A stretch of 64,000 nt of DNA, taken from positions 806,001 through 870,000 of the forward strand of contig NZ_CAMZOF010000001.1 of assembly GCF_947331435.1 (NCBI RefSeq). Reading direction: 5' to 3'. The position numbers were made by a program, and so were the translations under genes. A model generated the notes under the pieces. That model was not told the origin of the DNA. It ran no database searches and saw only the letters and a program-made list of their open reading frames with translations. The DNA is from Pelagibius sp. Alg239-R121 (GTDB lineage: Bacteria > Pseudomonadota > Alphaproteobacteria > Kiloniellales > Kiloniellaceae). Below, piece by piece: positions 47,069 through 56,421 of this stretch (the first letter of the stretch is position 1; the number at the start of each line of letters is the position of its first letter).

Positions 47069-49726
47069 ATGGACGCCGCCGCTCCCCAGGCCATTCATCT
47101 TGAGGCTTACCGTGCGCCAGACTACAGGATCGCCAAGGTGGCGCTGGAGTTCGATCTGGAGCCCGAAGCCACGCGGGTCAGAAGCTGGTTAAACGTCGAA
47201 TACGCCGCACTGGCGCCGGGTGGCGGAGATGTCGGCTGGCCGATGCTGCGGCTCGATGGTGACGATCTCAAGCTGATCTCTATCGCACTGGACGGTGTGC
47301 CGCTGGCACCTGAGCGCTACAGCCTGGACGACAAGGCGCTGACCATCGAAGTGACCGATCCGAACTTTGAGCTGGAGATTGAGACCGAGATCAATCCCAA
47401 GGCCAATACACGCTTGGAAGGTCTCTACATTTCCAGCGGTACCTTCTGCACTCAATGCGAGGCCGAGGGCTTCCGGCGGATCACTTTTTTCCCGGACCGG
47501 CCCGATGTGATGTCGGTGTTCGAAGTGACGCTCAAGGCGGATAAGGCGCTCTATCCGGTGCTGCTCTCCAACGGCAATCTGGTCGAAAGCGGCGACTTAC
47601 CTGATGGCCGCCATTGGACCCGCTGGGAAGACCCTTTTCCCAAACCTGCCTATCTCTTCGCTGTGGTGGCTGGCGACTTGGCCTGCGTCGAGGACAGCTT
47701 CACCACCGCGTCAGGACGCGAAGTCAGCCTGCGCATCTTCGTCGAGCACGGTAACGAGAGCCGTTGCAGTTACGGCATGGATTCACTGAAGCGGGCCATG
47801 CGTTGGGACGAGGAGCGTTTCGGCCTCGAGTACGATCTCGATCTCTTCAATATCGTTGCGGTCAGCGACTTCAACATGGGCGCGATGGAAAATAAGAGCC
47901 TCAACGTCTTTAACTCCAAATGTGTCCTGGCCGATCCCGACACCGCGACCGATGCCGACTACGCTTCTATCGAAGGTATCGTCGCTCACGAGTATTTCCA
48001 TAACTGGACCGGCAATCGTGTGACCTGCAGAGATTGGTTCCAACTCAGTCTCAAAGAGGGGTTGACGGTTTTCCGGGATCAGGAATTTTCGGCGGATATG
48101 CGCTCCGCCCCGGTTAAGCGAATTCAGGATGTGCGCATCCTGCGTGCCCGGCAGTTCCCGGAAGACGGCGGCCCGACCGCACATCCCGTGCGCCCGGCTT
48201 CCTATATAGAGATCAACAACTTCTACACGGCGACCGTCTACGACAAGGGCGCCGAAGTTATCCGAATGATGCAGGGCCTGCTGGGCCGCGAAGGCTTCCG
48301 CAAGGGCATGGATCTCTACTTCGAGCGTCATGATGGCCAAGCGGTAACCTGTGACGACTTCGCTGCCGCCATGTCCGATGCAACCGGCGTCGATCTCAGT
48401 CAGTTCAAGCTCTGGTATTCCCAGGCCGGCACGCCCAAGGTCTCGGTCGAGAGTAACTACAACGCTGCTGACAGCAGCTTTGAACTGACCCTGTCCCAGG
48501 AGGTCCCAGAGACGCCGGGCCAAAGCGGCAAAAAACCCATGCACATTCCTCTGGAGCTGGCATTGCTGGATTCGGCGGGCCAGCCCTTACCTCTCCAGGT
48601 CGCCGGCGAAAGAGGTGCACCGGAAAGCCGCGTTTTGGAGCTTCGCGAAGGCAGCCAGACCTTCCGCTTCGAGAACCTCAAGACGGCGCCGGCAGTTTCG
48701 ATCAACCGAAGTTTCTCAGCGCCGGTCAATCTTTCGATCGAACACAGCCCGGAAGCCCGTGCGGTTCTCATGGCGCACGACAGTGACAGCTTCAACCGCT
48801 GGGAAACCGGACAACAGTACGCCACCAGGCTGTTACTCGACGCGGTTGCTCAACGTCAGAAAGGGCTGGAAGTGCCGCCAGCACCGGACGGATTCATCGC
48901 GGCTCTGAAGACGACTTTGAAGGATGAGACTCAGGACGCTGCATTTCGGGCGCTTGCCTTGACCCTGCCGACCGAGGCCTTCCTCGCTGACCAGATGGCC
49001 GTGGTCGATGTCGAGGGGATCCACACAGTGCGGGAGGCGATGCGCCGGAACATTGCGAAGGAACTTGGCGAAGATCTCTTGGCGACCTACAGATCGATGC
49101 AAACCAACACACCTTTCGAACCCACCGCCGAAGCAGCCGGGAGGCGCGCTCTCAAGAATGTAGCGCTCGCTTATCTTACGGCGTCACATGAGCCGAAAAT
49201 GCTCGAGTTGGCGGTCGCGCAAAGCCGCAACACCGACAATATGACTGATCGCATGGCGGCGCTGAGCCTGCTGACAGACACGGATGCTCCCGCACGAGAA
49301 GTCTGCCTCGAGGCCTTTTATCAGCGCTACAAAGACGATGCTCTTGTCGTCGATAAGTGGTTGTCTCTCGAAGCTATGTCGGTATTACCAGGCACGTTAA
49401 AGCGGGTCGAAGATCTGCTGCAACATGAGGCCTTCAGCCTGACAAATCCGAACAAAGTGCGCGCCTTGATCGGTGTCTTTGCGGCAGGCAATCCCCTGTG
49501 CTTTCATCAGGCCGACGGCAGTGGCTACCGCTTTCTGGCCGAGCGAATCGTCGAGCTCGACCGTATCAATCCGCAGGCTGCCGCCCGCCTGGTCGCCCCC
49601 TTGGGACGCTGGTCCCGCTATGACGCCGGGCGTCAGAACTTGATGCGTGCTGCGCTGGAGAGCATCCTTGCTGCTGGTGAACTCTCACCGGATGTCTACG
49701 AATTGACCTCCAAATCCTTGACATGA
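47069..49726 (+). CDS. pepN: Aminopeptidase N
   Basis: An 885-residue M1 zinc aminopeptidase. It has the exopeptidase motif GAMENKSLNVF and the zinc-binding H307-E308-x-x-H311 followed by E330 in HEYFH-x18-E; the transition-state Tyr is in FYTATVYDKGAEVIRMM. Length and the DUF3458-type helical C-terminal domain match E. coli PepN. It removes N-terminal residues from peptides in the cytoplasm. Probably cotranscribed with the upstream hydrolase gene. Confidence 0.97.
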   Translation: MDAAAPQAIHLEAYRAPDYRIAKVALEFDLEPEATRVRSWLNVEYAALAPGGGDVGWPMLRLDGDDLKLISIALDGVPLAPERYSLDDKALTIEVTDPNFELEIETEINPKANTRLEGLYISSGTFCTQCEAEGFRRITFFPDRPDVMSVFEVTLKADKALYPVLLSNGNLVESGDLPDGRHWTRWEDPFPKPAYLFAVVAGDLACVEDSFTTASGREVSLRIFVEHGNESRCSYGMDSLKRAMRWDEERFGLEYDLDLFNIVAVSDFNMGAMENKSLNVFNSKCVLADPDTATDADYASIEGIVAHEYFHNWTGNRVTCRDWFQLSLKEGLTVFRDQEFSADMRSAPVKRIQDVRILRARQFPEDGGPTAHPVRPASYIEINNFYTATVYDKGAEVIRMMQGLLGREGFRKGMDLYFERHDGQAVTCDDFAAAMSDATGVDLSQFKLWYSQAGTPKVSVESNYNAADSSFELTLSQEVPETPGQSGKKPMHIPLELALLDSAGQPLPLQVAGERGAPESRVLELREGSQTFRFENLKTAPAVSINRSFSAPVNLSIEHSPEARAVLMAHDSDSFNRWETGQQYATRLLLDAVAQRQKGLEVPPAPDGFIAALKTTLKDETQDAAFRALALTLPTEAFLADQMAVVDVEGIHTVREAMRRNIAKELGEDLLATYRSMQTNTPFEPTAEAAGRRALKNVALAYLTASHEPKMLELAVAQSRNTDNMTDRMAALSLLTDTDAPAREVCLEAFYQRYKDDALVVDKWLSLEAMSVLPGTLKRVEDLLQHEAFSLTNPNKVRALIGVFAAGNPLCFHQADGSGYRFLAERIVELDRINPQAAARLVAPLGRWSRYDAGRQNLMRAALESILAAGELSPDVYELTSKSLT

Positions 49727-49909
49727 TGCGGACTGCGGGTGTCATTTACCTCTTTGGTGATCAAGCCCGAACAGTTGGCGCTGTGTGAGCGAAATCCGCG
49801 CACGCGCGGGCTATTGCACTCCGAAGGCGGCATCGCCAGATCAAAGAGTGTTCGATTTGAGGGCAGCGTCCCGACACGGGCGCGATAGGCAGAGCGGACA
49901 GAATAGACT

Positions 49910-50134
49910 GTGAAGAAGTATAATTTGATCATTGAGCCCTGGCGGGACCTTCCAGGCAGTGTGCGTCGCGGCCAGAATGGTTTCCGCTGGCGTGTGTCCT
50001 GGGAATTGGAGGGTCTCTACTACGCAGAGGGATTCGCAGACACTCACGCCGAGGCCCGTGAAGCAGCCGAAGCCTATCTCGTCGACAAGGGTGTCAAGCT
50101 GGGGTGGGACCTGCCCGACCGACCCGCTTCTTAG
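49910..50134 (+). CDS. Small hypothetical protein
   Basis: A 74-residue soluble protein with IIEPWRDLPG, WRVSWELEGLYYAEGFADTHAEAREAAEAYLV and a C-terminal GWDLPDRP; the middle looks like a beta-hairpin plus helix, as in small antitoxin-like or HicB-like folds, but no family can be named. The start is GTG at 49910 without a clear ribosome binding site. It lies alone after pepN. Confidence 0.55.
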   Translation: MKKYNLIIEPWRDLPGSVRRGQNGFRWRVSWELEGLYYAEGFADTHAEAREAAEAYLVDKGVKLGWDLPDRPAS

Positions 50135-50297
50135 TCGGCGCAAGCACATTCGTGTCTCAGAGCTTTGACCAGTTCATCGAGTGCGGATCAGTTACCCGTT
50201 AATGCAGACGACACATTGAAGGCACGCGTCTTCAGCGAGACCGAAGCACCCGTGAGGATCATGTGTCAGATCTGGCGCAAAAAAATGCTTGAGCCCC

Positions 50298-50510
50298 TTA
50301 CGAGGCCATGCGGACGATTTCGAGGCCCTGTTCGGCGAAATGGCCGACCATGTCCTCAAACTTGCGGGTGTAGCGGTTACGGAATTTCGCGAAATCGGCA
50401 GCGATCAAGGCGTCGGGATTGGCCGACTTTTCGAACTCGCTGATTCTGTACGACATTTCGGAGCGGTACAGCGCAAAGGCGCCATTGGTTACCAATTCGT
50501 CGCGTTTCAT
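50298..50510 (-). CDS. Small hypothetical protein
   Basis: A 70-residue acidic/helical protein (LVTNGAFALYRSEMSYRISEFEKSANPDALIAADFAKFR in parts). GGGAG seven bases before the ATG at 50510 decides the start. No family recognised. The 250 bases upstream are A+T-rich and probably hold its promoter. Confidence 0.6.
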   Translation of the reverse strand: MKRDELVTNGAFALYRSEMSYRISEFEKSANPDALIAADFAKFRNRYTRKFEDMVGHFAEQGLEIVRMAS

Positions 50511-50764
50511 CACAGTCTCCCTGACATTCGGGTCGCGAAGCCGAATCTTGGCTACAGACTCCAACCCAGGCGGCGGCGACTATAACAAGTCATATCGTGA
50601 AGCGAAACAAATTTGTTGCGCTGCAATAAAAACTAATATCCGAACATCGTAGTTTCAGTGAATAGCGAATTTTTCTTCTATTTTATAATACCATATTAAT
50701 AACTGACCTCGTTGTCACAGAGTCGTAGTTTTGCGTGCAGTGCAACAAACTATAACATCTCTCC

Positions 50765-53434
50765 TTAGGCTACCCGTATTCTCTCAATGAATTTACTCAC
50801 TTCGACCGCCAGTGTTTCTGAGCGGTCAGACAGATCCTGAGTCGCGTCAAGCATTTCGCGGGCGGACTGCCCCGAGTTTTGCGCAACCTGAGTCACGCTG
50901 CTGATGGTCTCCGAAACTTCTTCCGTACCGCCGGCTGCGTGTTGGGCACCTCGGGAGATCTCTTGCGTCGCGGCGCCTTGCTGTTCGACCGCCTCTGAAA
51001 TGCTGGCGGCAATGGCGCTGATTTCCGAAATCGTGCTGCTGATGTCTTTAATCGACGAAACTGCATTTATCGTTGCGGACTGGATTCCACCAATCTGCGA
51101 GGCAATCTCTTCCGTTGCCTTTGCGGTCTGACTGGCCAGGCTCTTGACCTCGCCGGCGACCACGGCAAAGCCCTTACCGGCTTCTCCTGCACGCGCCGCC
51201 TCGATGGTTGCGTTGAGTGCGAGGAGATTGGTCTGTTCGGCGATATCGGAAATCAATTGAACCACTTCGCCGACTTTCTGCGCCGCCAGCGAAAGACTCT
51301 CGACTTCCTGATTGGTCTGGGAGGCTTTCGCGACAGCACTCTGGGCAATGGCGTTGGACTGCCCGACCCGGTTTGTGATGTCGACGATCGATGCAGAGAG
51401 CTGCTCGGCGGCGCTGGCCACGCTTTGAACATTGCCTGATGTCTGTGTTGCGGCTGCGGCAACAGCGCTGGTCTGGCTGCTGGTGCCGTCCGCCATTTCG
51501 ACCATGGTCTGCGACGCCGAACGCATCCGCACAGTCGCGCCTGTCACCTCGTCGACGACGGACTTGACCGTTTCTTCAAAGGAATCGGCGACATTCTTCA
51601 TGGCCCTTTGCTTTTCCTGTTCGGCCCGCGCGCTGGCAGCTTCCTGTTGGTCGCGCAGGCGCTGCACCTCCAAGCCGTGTTCGCGGAAGATTTCAACAGT
51701 ACGGGCCATCTCACCGATTTCATCGTTGCCGCTCTGGGGGATTTCGACTGAAAGATCGCCTTCGGCGACGATCCGCATGGTTCCCGCCAGCCGGGTCAGA
51801 CGCGCCACGATATTGCGGCCCACATAGAGCCAGACAATCAGTGTGGAGACGACGACACTGCTAAGGGCGACCAGCAGCACCCAGGTGCGGTCGCGATCGA
51901 GGGTCTGTTCCGCTGCTACGGTTGCGCTGTCAGTTGAGGCTTGAGCACGGCTGACCAGGTCTTCCACCGAATCAGCTATCTCGCCGGTCAGCTCGCGGTT
52001 CATCGCCAACAGGGCGGTGCTGCCGGACGTCGCCGTCAGCTCATTGAGCCGGACGTCGAACAGGTTGCTTTCGTTGATACCGAAAGCGAGGAAATGAGAC
52101 ATCAGGCCAGCCAACTGGTCCTTATCTTCGCCCTCAGGTAATTCCGCGACAAGGGCAGTCAACTGACCGGCGACGGTTGTGCTGCGCATACGTACTGCGT
52201 CGAGCTGCGCCATGTTTTCTGCTGCCATGCCTTCATTCAGGATGCTGCTGAAGATGTCGGCGGTTGCCGAGATCTTCAGCAGGCGTTGCAGCCGGGCGAT
52301 GCCTTCGTCGAACAGAACTGTCAAATTAGTCTCGACCTCGTTGCGGAGCACCGAACCGCCTGAAATCAACTTGGCGCGTTCCGCGCGGCCGCGCTCGCCC
52401 AAAATCCCCTTCAGTGTCTGTAGAAGCTGAAGCAATTCGTCAGCAATCGACTGAAGCTTGGCCTCTTCCGCGGTAACGTTCTGTCCGGCAGCGGCACGAT
52501 CGATGATTTCTTTGCGTCGCGCGAAGAGATTGTTTTCCTCGCCGCTCAGATTGATGATGCGCTTCAGGGCTTCATAGAGTTCGACCGCACCTTCGTCGGA
52601 CTGCAATTGCAGCAGTTGGCCCTGTAGTGCGAGGTTGGCGAAGAGCGCCTCGGTTTCCAACTGTTCGAGTCTTGCGAGGTTGTTGGTGGCGCTGCCCGCG
52701 AGCAGGCTCATGAGACTTAGATTGACGTTGTTCTGGAACTGAAGCTCCTTGACCAGCGTTTCCGTCGCGCCTGCGGTGATCTGAGACGCGGTGATTTCGA
52801 TGCCGTCGGCGATCTCGGTGCTTCTGGCACGCAGCGCAGTATCGGCTCTTCGAATGATCGGTGCGAGAGCCTCTGACAGGGCCTTTAACGCCTGGTTTTT
52901 TTCCTCGACCGCTTTGCTGCGCTGACGGCGTGTGTCGATGCGGCTCTCAATCAATTCGTTCTGCTTCGAGACATTGGCGTCCAGGGTTTCGACGGTCTCG
53001 CGCAACTGCTCCGCAAGCTGTTGCTCGGCGTTCCGCGCTTCCAGTTCTACGATCCCGGATAGAATTTCTTCCAATCGGCTGTGGATGGCCTTATTGGCCG
53101 ACTGACGATCGACGTGATCCTGTGCAGCGTCCAGTGCCGCGGCATCGGCCGTCAATCTGGTGCTTTGCTCCGATAGCTCGCGGGAGAGGACCATGGTGGG
53201 CACACTGACACCGGTGATGTCGGTCAATCCTTTCTCGATCGAGTTCAGCGAGAACCAGCTATTGATGCTCGCAAGAACCGTAATGCCGGTGACGGCCGCG
53301 AACGCAATGATAAGCTTGGTTTTTACGCTTGTTGCCGGCCCTAAACCCTGCCCCTGATGCGCTGCTGATTTCTCAGTTTCCTTAACCCTGCGAAAAGGGT
53401 TGGATGGCCCAAGTTTGAACCCGGTAATTTTCAT
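50765..53434 (-). CDS. Methyl-accepting chemotaxis protein with long helical sensor
   Basis: An 889-residue chemoreceptor. Membrane segment 1 lies at about 39-60 ([17 protein letters not shown]) and segment 2 at about 515-537 ([18 protein letters not shown]). The roughly 450 residues between are almost entirely helical and Gln/Glu/Ala-rich, with no named sensor domain. HAMP follows ([18 protein letters not shown]), then the signalling hairpin with [19 protein letters not shown] near residue 731. The C-terminus is short with no NWETF-type tether. Ligand unknown. It is monocistronic and far from other chemotaxis genes. Confidence 0.95.
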   Translation of the reverse strand: MKITGFKLGPSNPFRRVKETEKSAAHQGQGLGPATSVKTKLIIAFAAVTGITVLASINSWFSLNSIEKGLTDITGVSVPTMVLSRELSEQSTRLTADAAALDAAQDHVDRQSANKAIHSRLEEILSGIVELEARNAEQQLAEQLRETVETLDANVSKQNELIESRIDTRRQRSKAVEEKNQALKALSEALAPIIRRADTALRARSTEIADGIEITASQITAGATETLVKELQFQNNVNLSLMSLLAGSATNNLARLEQLETEALFANLALQGQLLQLQSDEGAVELYEALKRIINLSGEENNLFARRKEIIDRAAAGQNVTAEEAKLQSIADELLQLLQTLKGILGERGRAERAKLISGGSVLRNEVETNLTVLFDEGIARLQRLLKISATADIFSSILNEGMAAENMAQLDAVRMRSTTVAGQLTALVAELPEGEDKDQLAGLMSHFLAFGINESNLFDVRLNELTATSGSTALLAMNRELTGEIADSVEDLVSRAQASTDSATVAAEQTLDRDRTWVLLVALSSVVVSTLIVWLYVGRNIVARLTRLAGTMRIVAEGDLSVEIPQSGNDEIGEMARTVEIFREHGLEVQRLRDQQEAASARAEQEKQRAMKNVADSFEETVKSVVDEVTGATVRMRSASQTMVEMADGTSSQTSAVAAAATQTSGNVQSVASAAEQLSASIVDITNRVGQSNAIAQSAVAKASQTNQEVESLSLAAQKVGEVVQLISDIAEQTNLLALNATIEAARAGEAGKGFAVVAGEVKSLASQTAKATEEIASQIGGIQSATINAVSSIKDISSTISEISAIAASISEAVEQQGAATQEISRGAQHAAGGTEEVSETISSVTQVAQNSGQSAREMLDATQDLSDRSETLAVEVSKFIERIRVA

Positions 53435-53626
53435 AACGAAGCCCCGATACTCGCTTGATATTTTGCTTTGCGTTTTCGGCCGTGAAATGAAAATACCAAC
53501 GACCTAAATACTATCAGCGCGAGAGTTGATCGGACCTCGTTAAAAATGCGTTATGACGTTTAACATGAGTTGAATTTAGTCGATCTTAGCTTGCTCCTTC
53601 TCGACAGAGCTTGATGCATCCTGGGA

Positions 53627-54298
53627 TTAGTGTTCTGCCCACATGCGCATCAGATTGGCGCGTGTCTTGAACATCAACCGGGCTTCTTCGGAATCCGGAT
53701 TTTCTTTCATGACGCGCTCCATGGCCGTCTGAACGTCGAGGATGATCTGACGCTTGGCGTCGTCGCGAATGACGCTTTGAATCCAACTGACCGCGGCAAT
53801 GCGAACGCCTCTCTCAACAGTCGCTACCCGATGTGGCGCCGATGTGGTGTAGATGACCGCGTCACCTGCCGGCAGCTTGACCATTTGTTCGCCAAAGGGG
53901 GTGGAAAGCACCAGTTCGCCGCCGTCGTAACTTCCAGGATCCGCAAGAAATATCGTCAGTGAGAGATCGGCTCGAACCGGGTTCTGCGACCCCACGATAT
54001 CCGAATCGACATGCTGGCCGTAAGCCATACCGGTTTCGTAGCGACTGATGATTGGCGAGAGGATCCGTTTTGCCAGCGTTGCATTGCTGAACTCCCGGTT
54101 GCGCGCCAGCTTACCCAGTATAATGCGGTCGATTTCCTGGGCAGCGCTACCACTCTTGTCGAGTTGAAGATTGTTTTTCAGATGACGGATCGGACCGCCG
54201 GCGGTCTTCTTGCCATCTTGGAATGCACCCTGTGCCGCGAGGGCCAAGACCTGTTCGACCTCATGGCGTGACAGAACTCCGGATAGAATTATGAACAT
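53627..54298 (-). CDS. PKHD-type 2OG-Fe(II) hydroxylase (PiuC/YbiX family)
   Basis: A 223-residue iron/2-oxoglutarate oxygenase. Metal ligands H96 and D98 (YGQHVDSD) and H156, with the 2-oxoglutarate-binding R166 ten residues later (HRVATVERGVRIA), match the PiuC/YbiX family linked to iron uptake in other bacteria. The start at 54298 (MFIILSGVLS) is the family N-terminus; the frame extends upstream without support. It is divergent from another 2OG-Fe(II) oxygenase gene, 126 bases away. Confidence 0.93.
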   Translation of the reverse strand: MFIILSGVLSRHEVEQVLALAAQGAFQDGKKTAGGPIRHLKNNLQLDKSGSAAQEIDRIILGKLARNREFSNATLAKRILSPIISRYETGMAYGQHVDSDIVGSQNPVRADLSLTIFLADPGSYDGGELVLSTPFGEQMVKLPAGDAVIYTTSAPHRVATVERGVRIAAVSWIQSVIRDDAKRQIILDVQTAMERVMKENPDSEEARLMFKTRANLMRMWAEH

Positions 54299-54424
54299 TT
54301 GGCGCCTATTCCGCTGACAAAGGGATCGTGCGCCAATACTGCACGCCGGAATCCAAAGACAAAAGCCAAGATTGCCTCTTGTGACGCCATTGAACTGGAC
54401 CACCGGTTGCCGCTATAAGCGAGG

Positions 54425-55012
54425 ATGAGCAGTCAAGATCTTCCACCCCGGGCGCCCGACTTCGTCGAGATTTACAACGATGTGATCGACGGTGCGACCT
54501 GTCGGAACATCATCGAGCGTTTCGAGAACGACGACCGCAAGCAGCCGAGCTGGTCTCAGAAGAGCAAAGCGCCCAAGGATCGGACCGGCATGATGCTCTG
54601 CCTTCCGGATCACGATGACTGGCAGGATGTGGTCGACCAGGTCGGTCGGGCCGTGATGCTGCGTGTGCATGACTATGCGAAACGCTATCCTGCCTTTGGG
54701 ATGGTGCTCAACAGCGGGCAGTGTAAACTGACCCATCCGTTGCTTGAGCGTATTGAACCCGGGCAGGGGTTCGATTGGCACATCGACGGCAACAAGCCGG
54801 GAACCGAGAACCGGGTGCTTTCCACCATTCTTTATCTGGCCACCATCGACCAAGGTGGCGAGACGCAGTTTGCCTATCAGGGTAAGGCAGTTCGCCCGGC
54901 CGCAGGCATGCTGGTGATTTTCCCACCTTTCTGGACCCACCTTCACCGCGGTGCCACGCCTGCGGAGGGACAAAAATACAATCTGACAAGCTTTGTGATT
55001 TTGCCGGCTTAA
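54425..55012 (+). CDS. 2OG-Fe(II) oxygenase superfamily protein
   Basis: A 195-residue cupin-fold oxygenase. Candidate metal ligands are H119 and D121 (DWHID) and H174, with K184 or a nearby residue binding 2-oxoglutarate; the C-terminal block WTHLHRGATPAEGQKY fits. The N-terminal half resembles tetratricopeptide-free prolyl-hydroxylase-like members. The ATG at 54425 lies in the short gap to the divergent PKHD gene. Substrate unknown. Confidence 0.85.
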   Translation: MSSQDLPPRAPDFVEIYNDVIDGATCRNIIERFENDDRKQPSWSQKSKAPKDRTGMMLCLPDHDDWQDVVDQVGRAVMLRVHDYAKRYPAFGMVLNSGQCKLTHPLLERIEPGQGFDWHIDGNKPGTENRVLSTILYLATIDQGGETQFAYQGKAVRPAAGMLVIFPPFWTHLHRGATPAEGQKYNLTSFVILPA

Positions 55013-55131
55013 GGTGACCTAATCAGGCGATTCATTCCGAGCGTTCGAACGTCCGATCATTATTCGGTAGCGCCGCTGAAAAATCTGCTGCATAAGCGGT
55101 TTCAATTGAACCTGCTTTGGCGGAGGGGTCT

Positions 55132-56421
55132 GTGTTTGCGGCGATATCCACGGCCTGGCCGTTACTGCTAGGAATCGGCCTTCTTATGATCGGGAACGGT
55201 CTACAGGGCACGTTGCTCGGCGTCCGGGCCACGCTTGAAGGTTTTCCGACTGCGGTCACCGGCATCATCATGTCCTGTTACTACGCCGGTTTTCTGTCCG
55301 GTTCGGTGATCACGCCGCGCGTTGTCAGTCAGGTCGGGCATGTCCGGGTTTTTGCCGCTTTGGCGTCACTCGCTTCCGCGTCCGCGATCGTGTATTCGAT
55401 TTTCCTGGATCCCTATAGTTGGGGCGCCATGCGCCTGGTTACCGGGTTCTGCTTCGCCGGTCTCTACGTCGTGGCGGAAAGCTGGCTCAACGACATAGCG
55501 ACCAACGAAACCCGTGGCCAGCTGCTCTCGGTCTATATGGTCATCACCCTTGGTGGGTTGGCGGGCGGCCAATTGCTCTTGAATTTCGCCGACCCGGAGA
55601 GCTTTAAGCTTTTCGCCATGATTTCGGTGCTGATCTCGGTGGCGTTAGTTCCCACCTGTCTCACGGCCTCCCGAACCCCGAGCTTCGACGCGCCGACACC
55701 CGTCGGGCTGCGAAAGCTCTACCGGCTGTCGCCATTGGGTGTTGTCGGCTCTTTGATCACCGGTACGGCAAACGGCGCCTTTTTCGGCATGGGCGCGGTT
55801 TACGCCGGCAACGCCGGTCTTTCGGTTGGCCAGATTTCGCTTTTCATGGGAGCAGGCGCAATCGGCGGCATGTTGTTTCAGTGGCCGATCGGACGTATTT
55901 CGGACCGCTTTGACCGACGGACCGTTCTCACGGTAGTCACCTTTCTCGCCGCGCTTGTCGCCGCGGTCATGATCTGGCTGCCGGTTCAGGACTTTTCCCT
56001 GCTGTTGATCATGATTGCGATTTTCGGCGGGCTTAACTATCCGCTCTATTCCCTGTTCATCGCGCACACCAACGACTTTCTTGAGCCGGATCAGCGTGTT
56101 GCAGCTGCCAGCGGTCTGATGTTGGTGATCGGGATCGGCGCAATCGTCGGTCCTTTTGCAGCAGCAACCTCGATGGATATCTTCGGCATATCGGGTTATT
56201 TCATCTGTCTTTGTGCAATCCACGTGGTGATCGGTGTCTTCGCGATCTACCGCATGACCCGACGGACGGCCGTCCCGCTGGAAGAACAGGGGAGTTACGT
56301 TGCAATGCCTCTGCGGGCAACACCTGCGGTCGCGGCTCTTAGTCCCGAAGCAGAGTGGGTTGAGGACGATGAGCCAGCAGATGGCCAGGGTGAAGAGAAA
56401 GAGCCCTCAAGTTCAGCTTAG
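55132..56421 (+). CDS. MFS transporter, YcaD-like
   Basis: A 429-residue membrane protein with twelve hydrophobic segments. VVAESWLNDIATNETRGQLLSVYM is typical of the YcaD-like branch, and GRISDRFDRRTVL is the central-loop motif. The tail (about 400-429) is acidic and unstructured. I choose GTG at 55132 because GGAGGGG lies just upstream; TTG at 55117 would remove the space for that site. Substrate unknown. The 3' end overlaps dld by four bases, tail to tail. Confidence 0.88.
   Translation: MFAAISTAWPLLLGIGLLMIGNGLQGTLLGVRATLEGFPTAVTGIIMSCYYAGFLSGSVITPRVVSQVGHVRVFAALASLASASAIVYSIFLDPYSWGAMRLVTGFCFAGLYVVAESWLNDIATNETRGQLLSVYMVITLGGLAGGQLLLNFADPESFKLFAMISVLISVALVPTCLTASRTPSFDAPTPVGLRKLYRLSPLGVVGSLITGTANGAFFGMGAVYAGNAGLSVGQISLFMGAGAIGGMLFQWPIGRISDRFDRRTVLTVVTFLAALVAAVMIWLPVQDFSLLLIMIAIFGGLNYPLYSLFIAHTNDFLEPDQRVAAASGLMLVIGIGAIVGPFAAATSMDIFGISGYFICLCAIHVVIGVFAIYRMTRRTAVPLEEQGSYVAMPLRATPAVAALSPEAEWVEDDEPADGQGEEKEPSSSA

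Noticed and set aside
47783-48544. 253-codon minus-strand frame in pepN
   Set aside because: Antisense to the zinc-motif region of a normal M1 aminopeptidase.
55029-55059. Possible sixth GATTCAC-type element (GATTCAT ... GATC)
   Set aside because: Flanks agree only partly and the stem is a short palindrome without a loop; kept out of the family.
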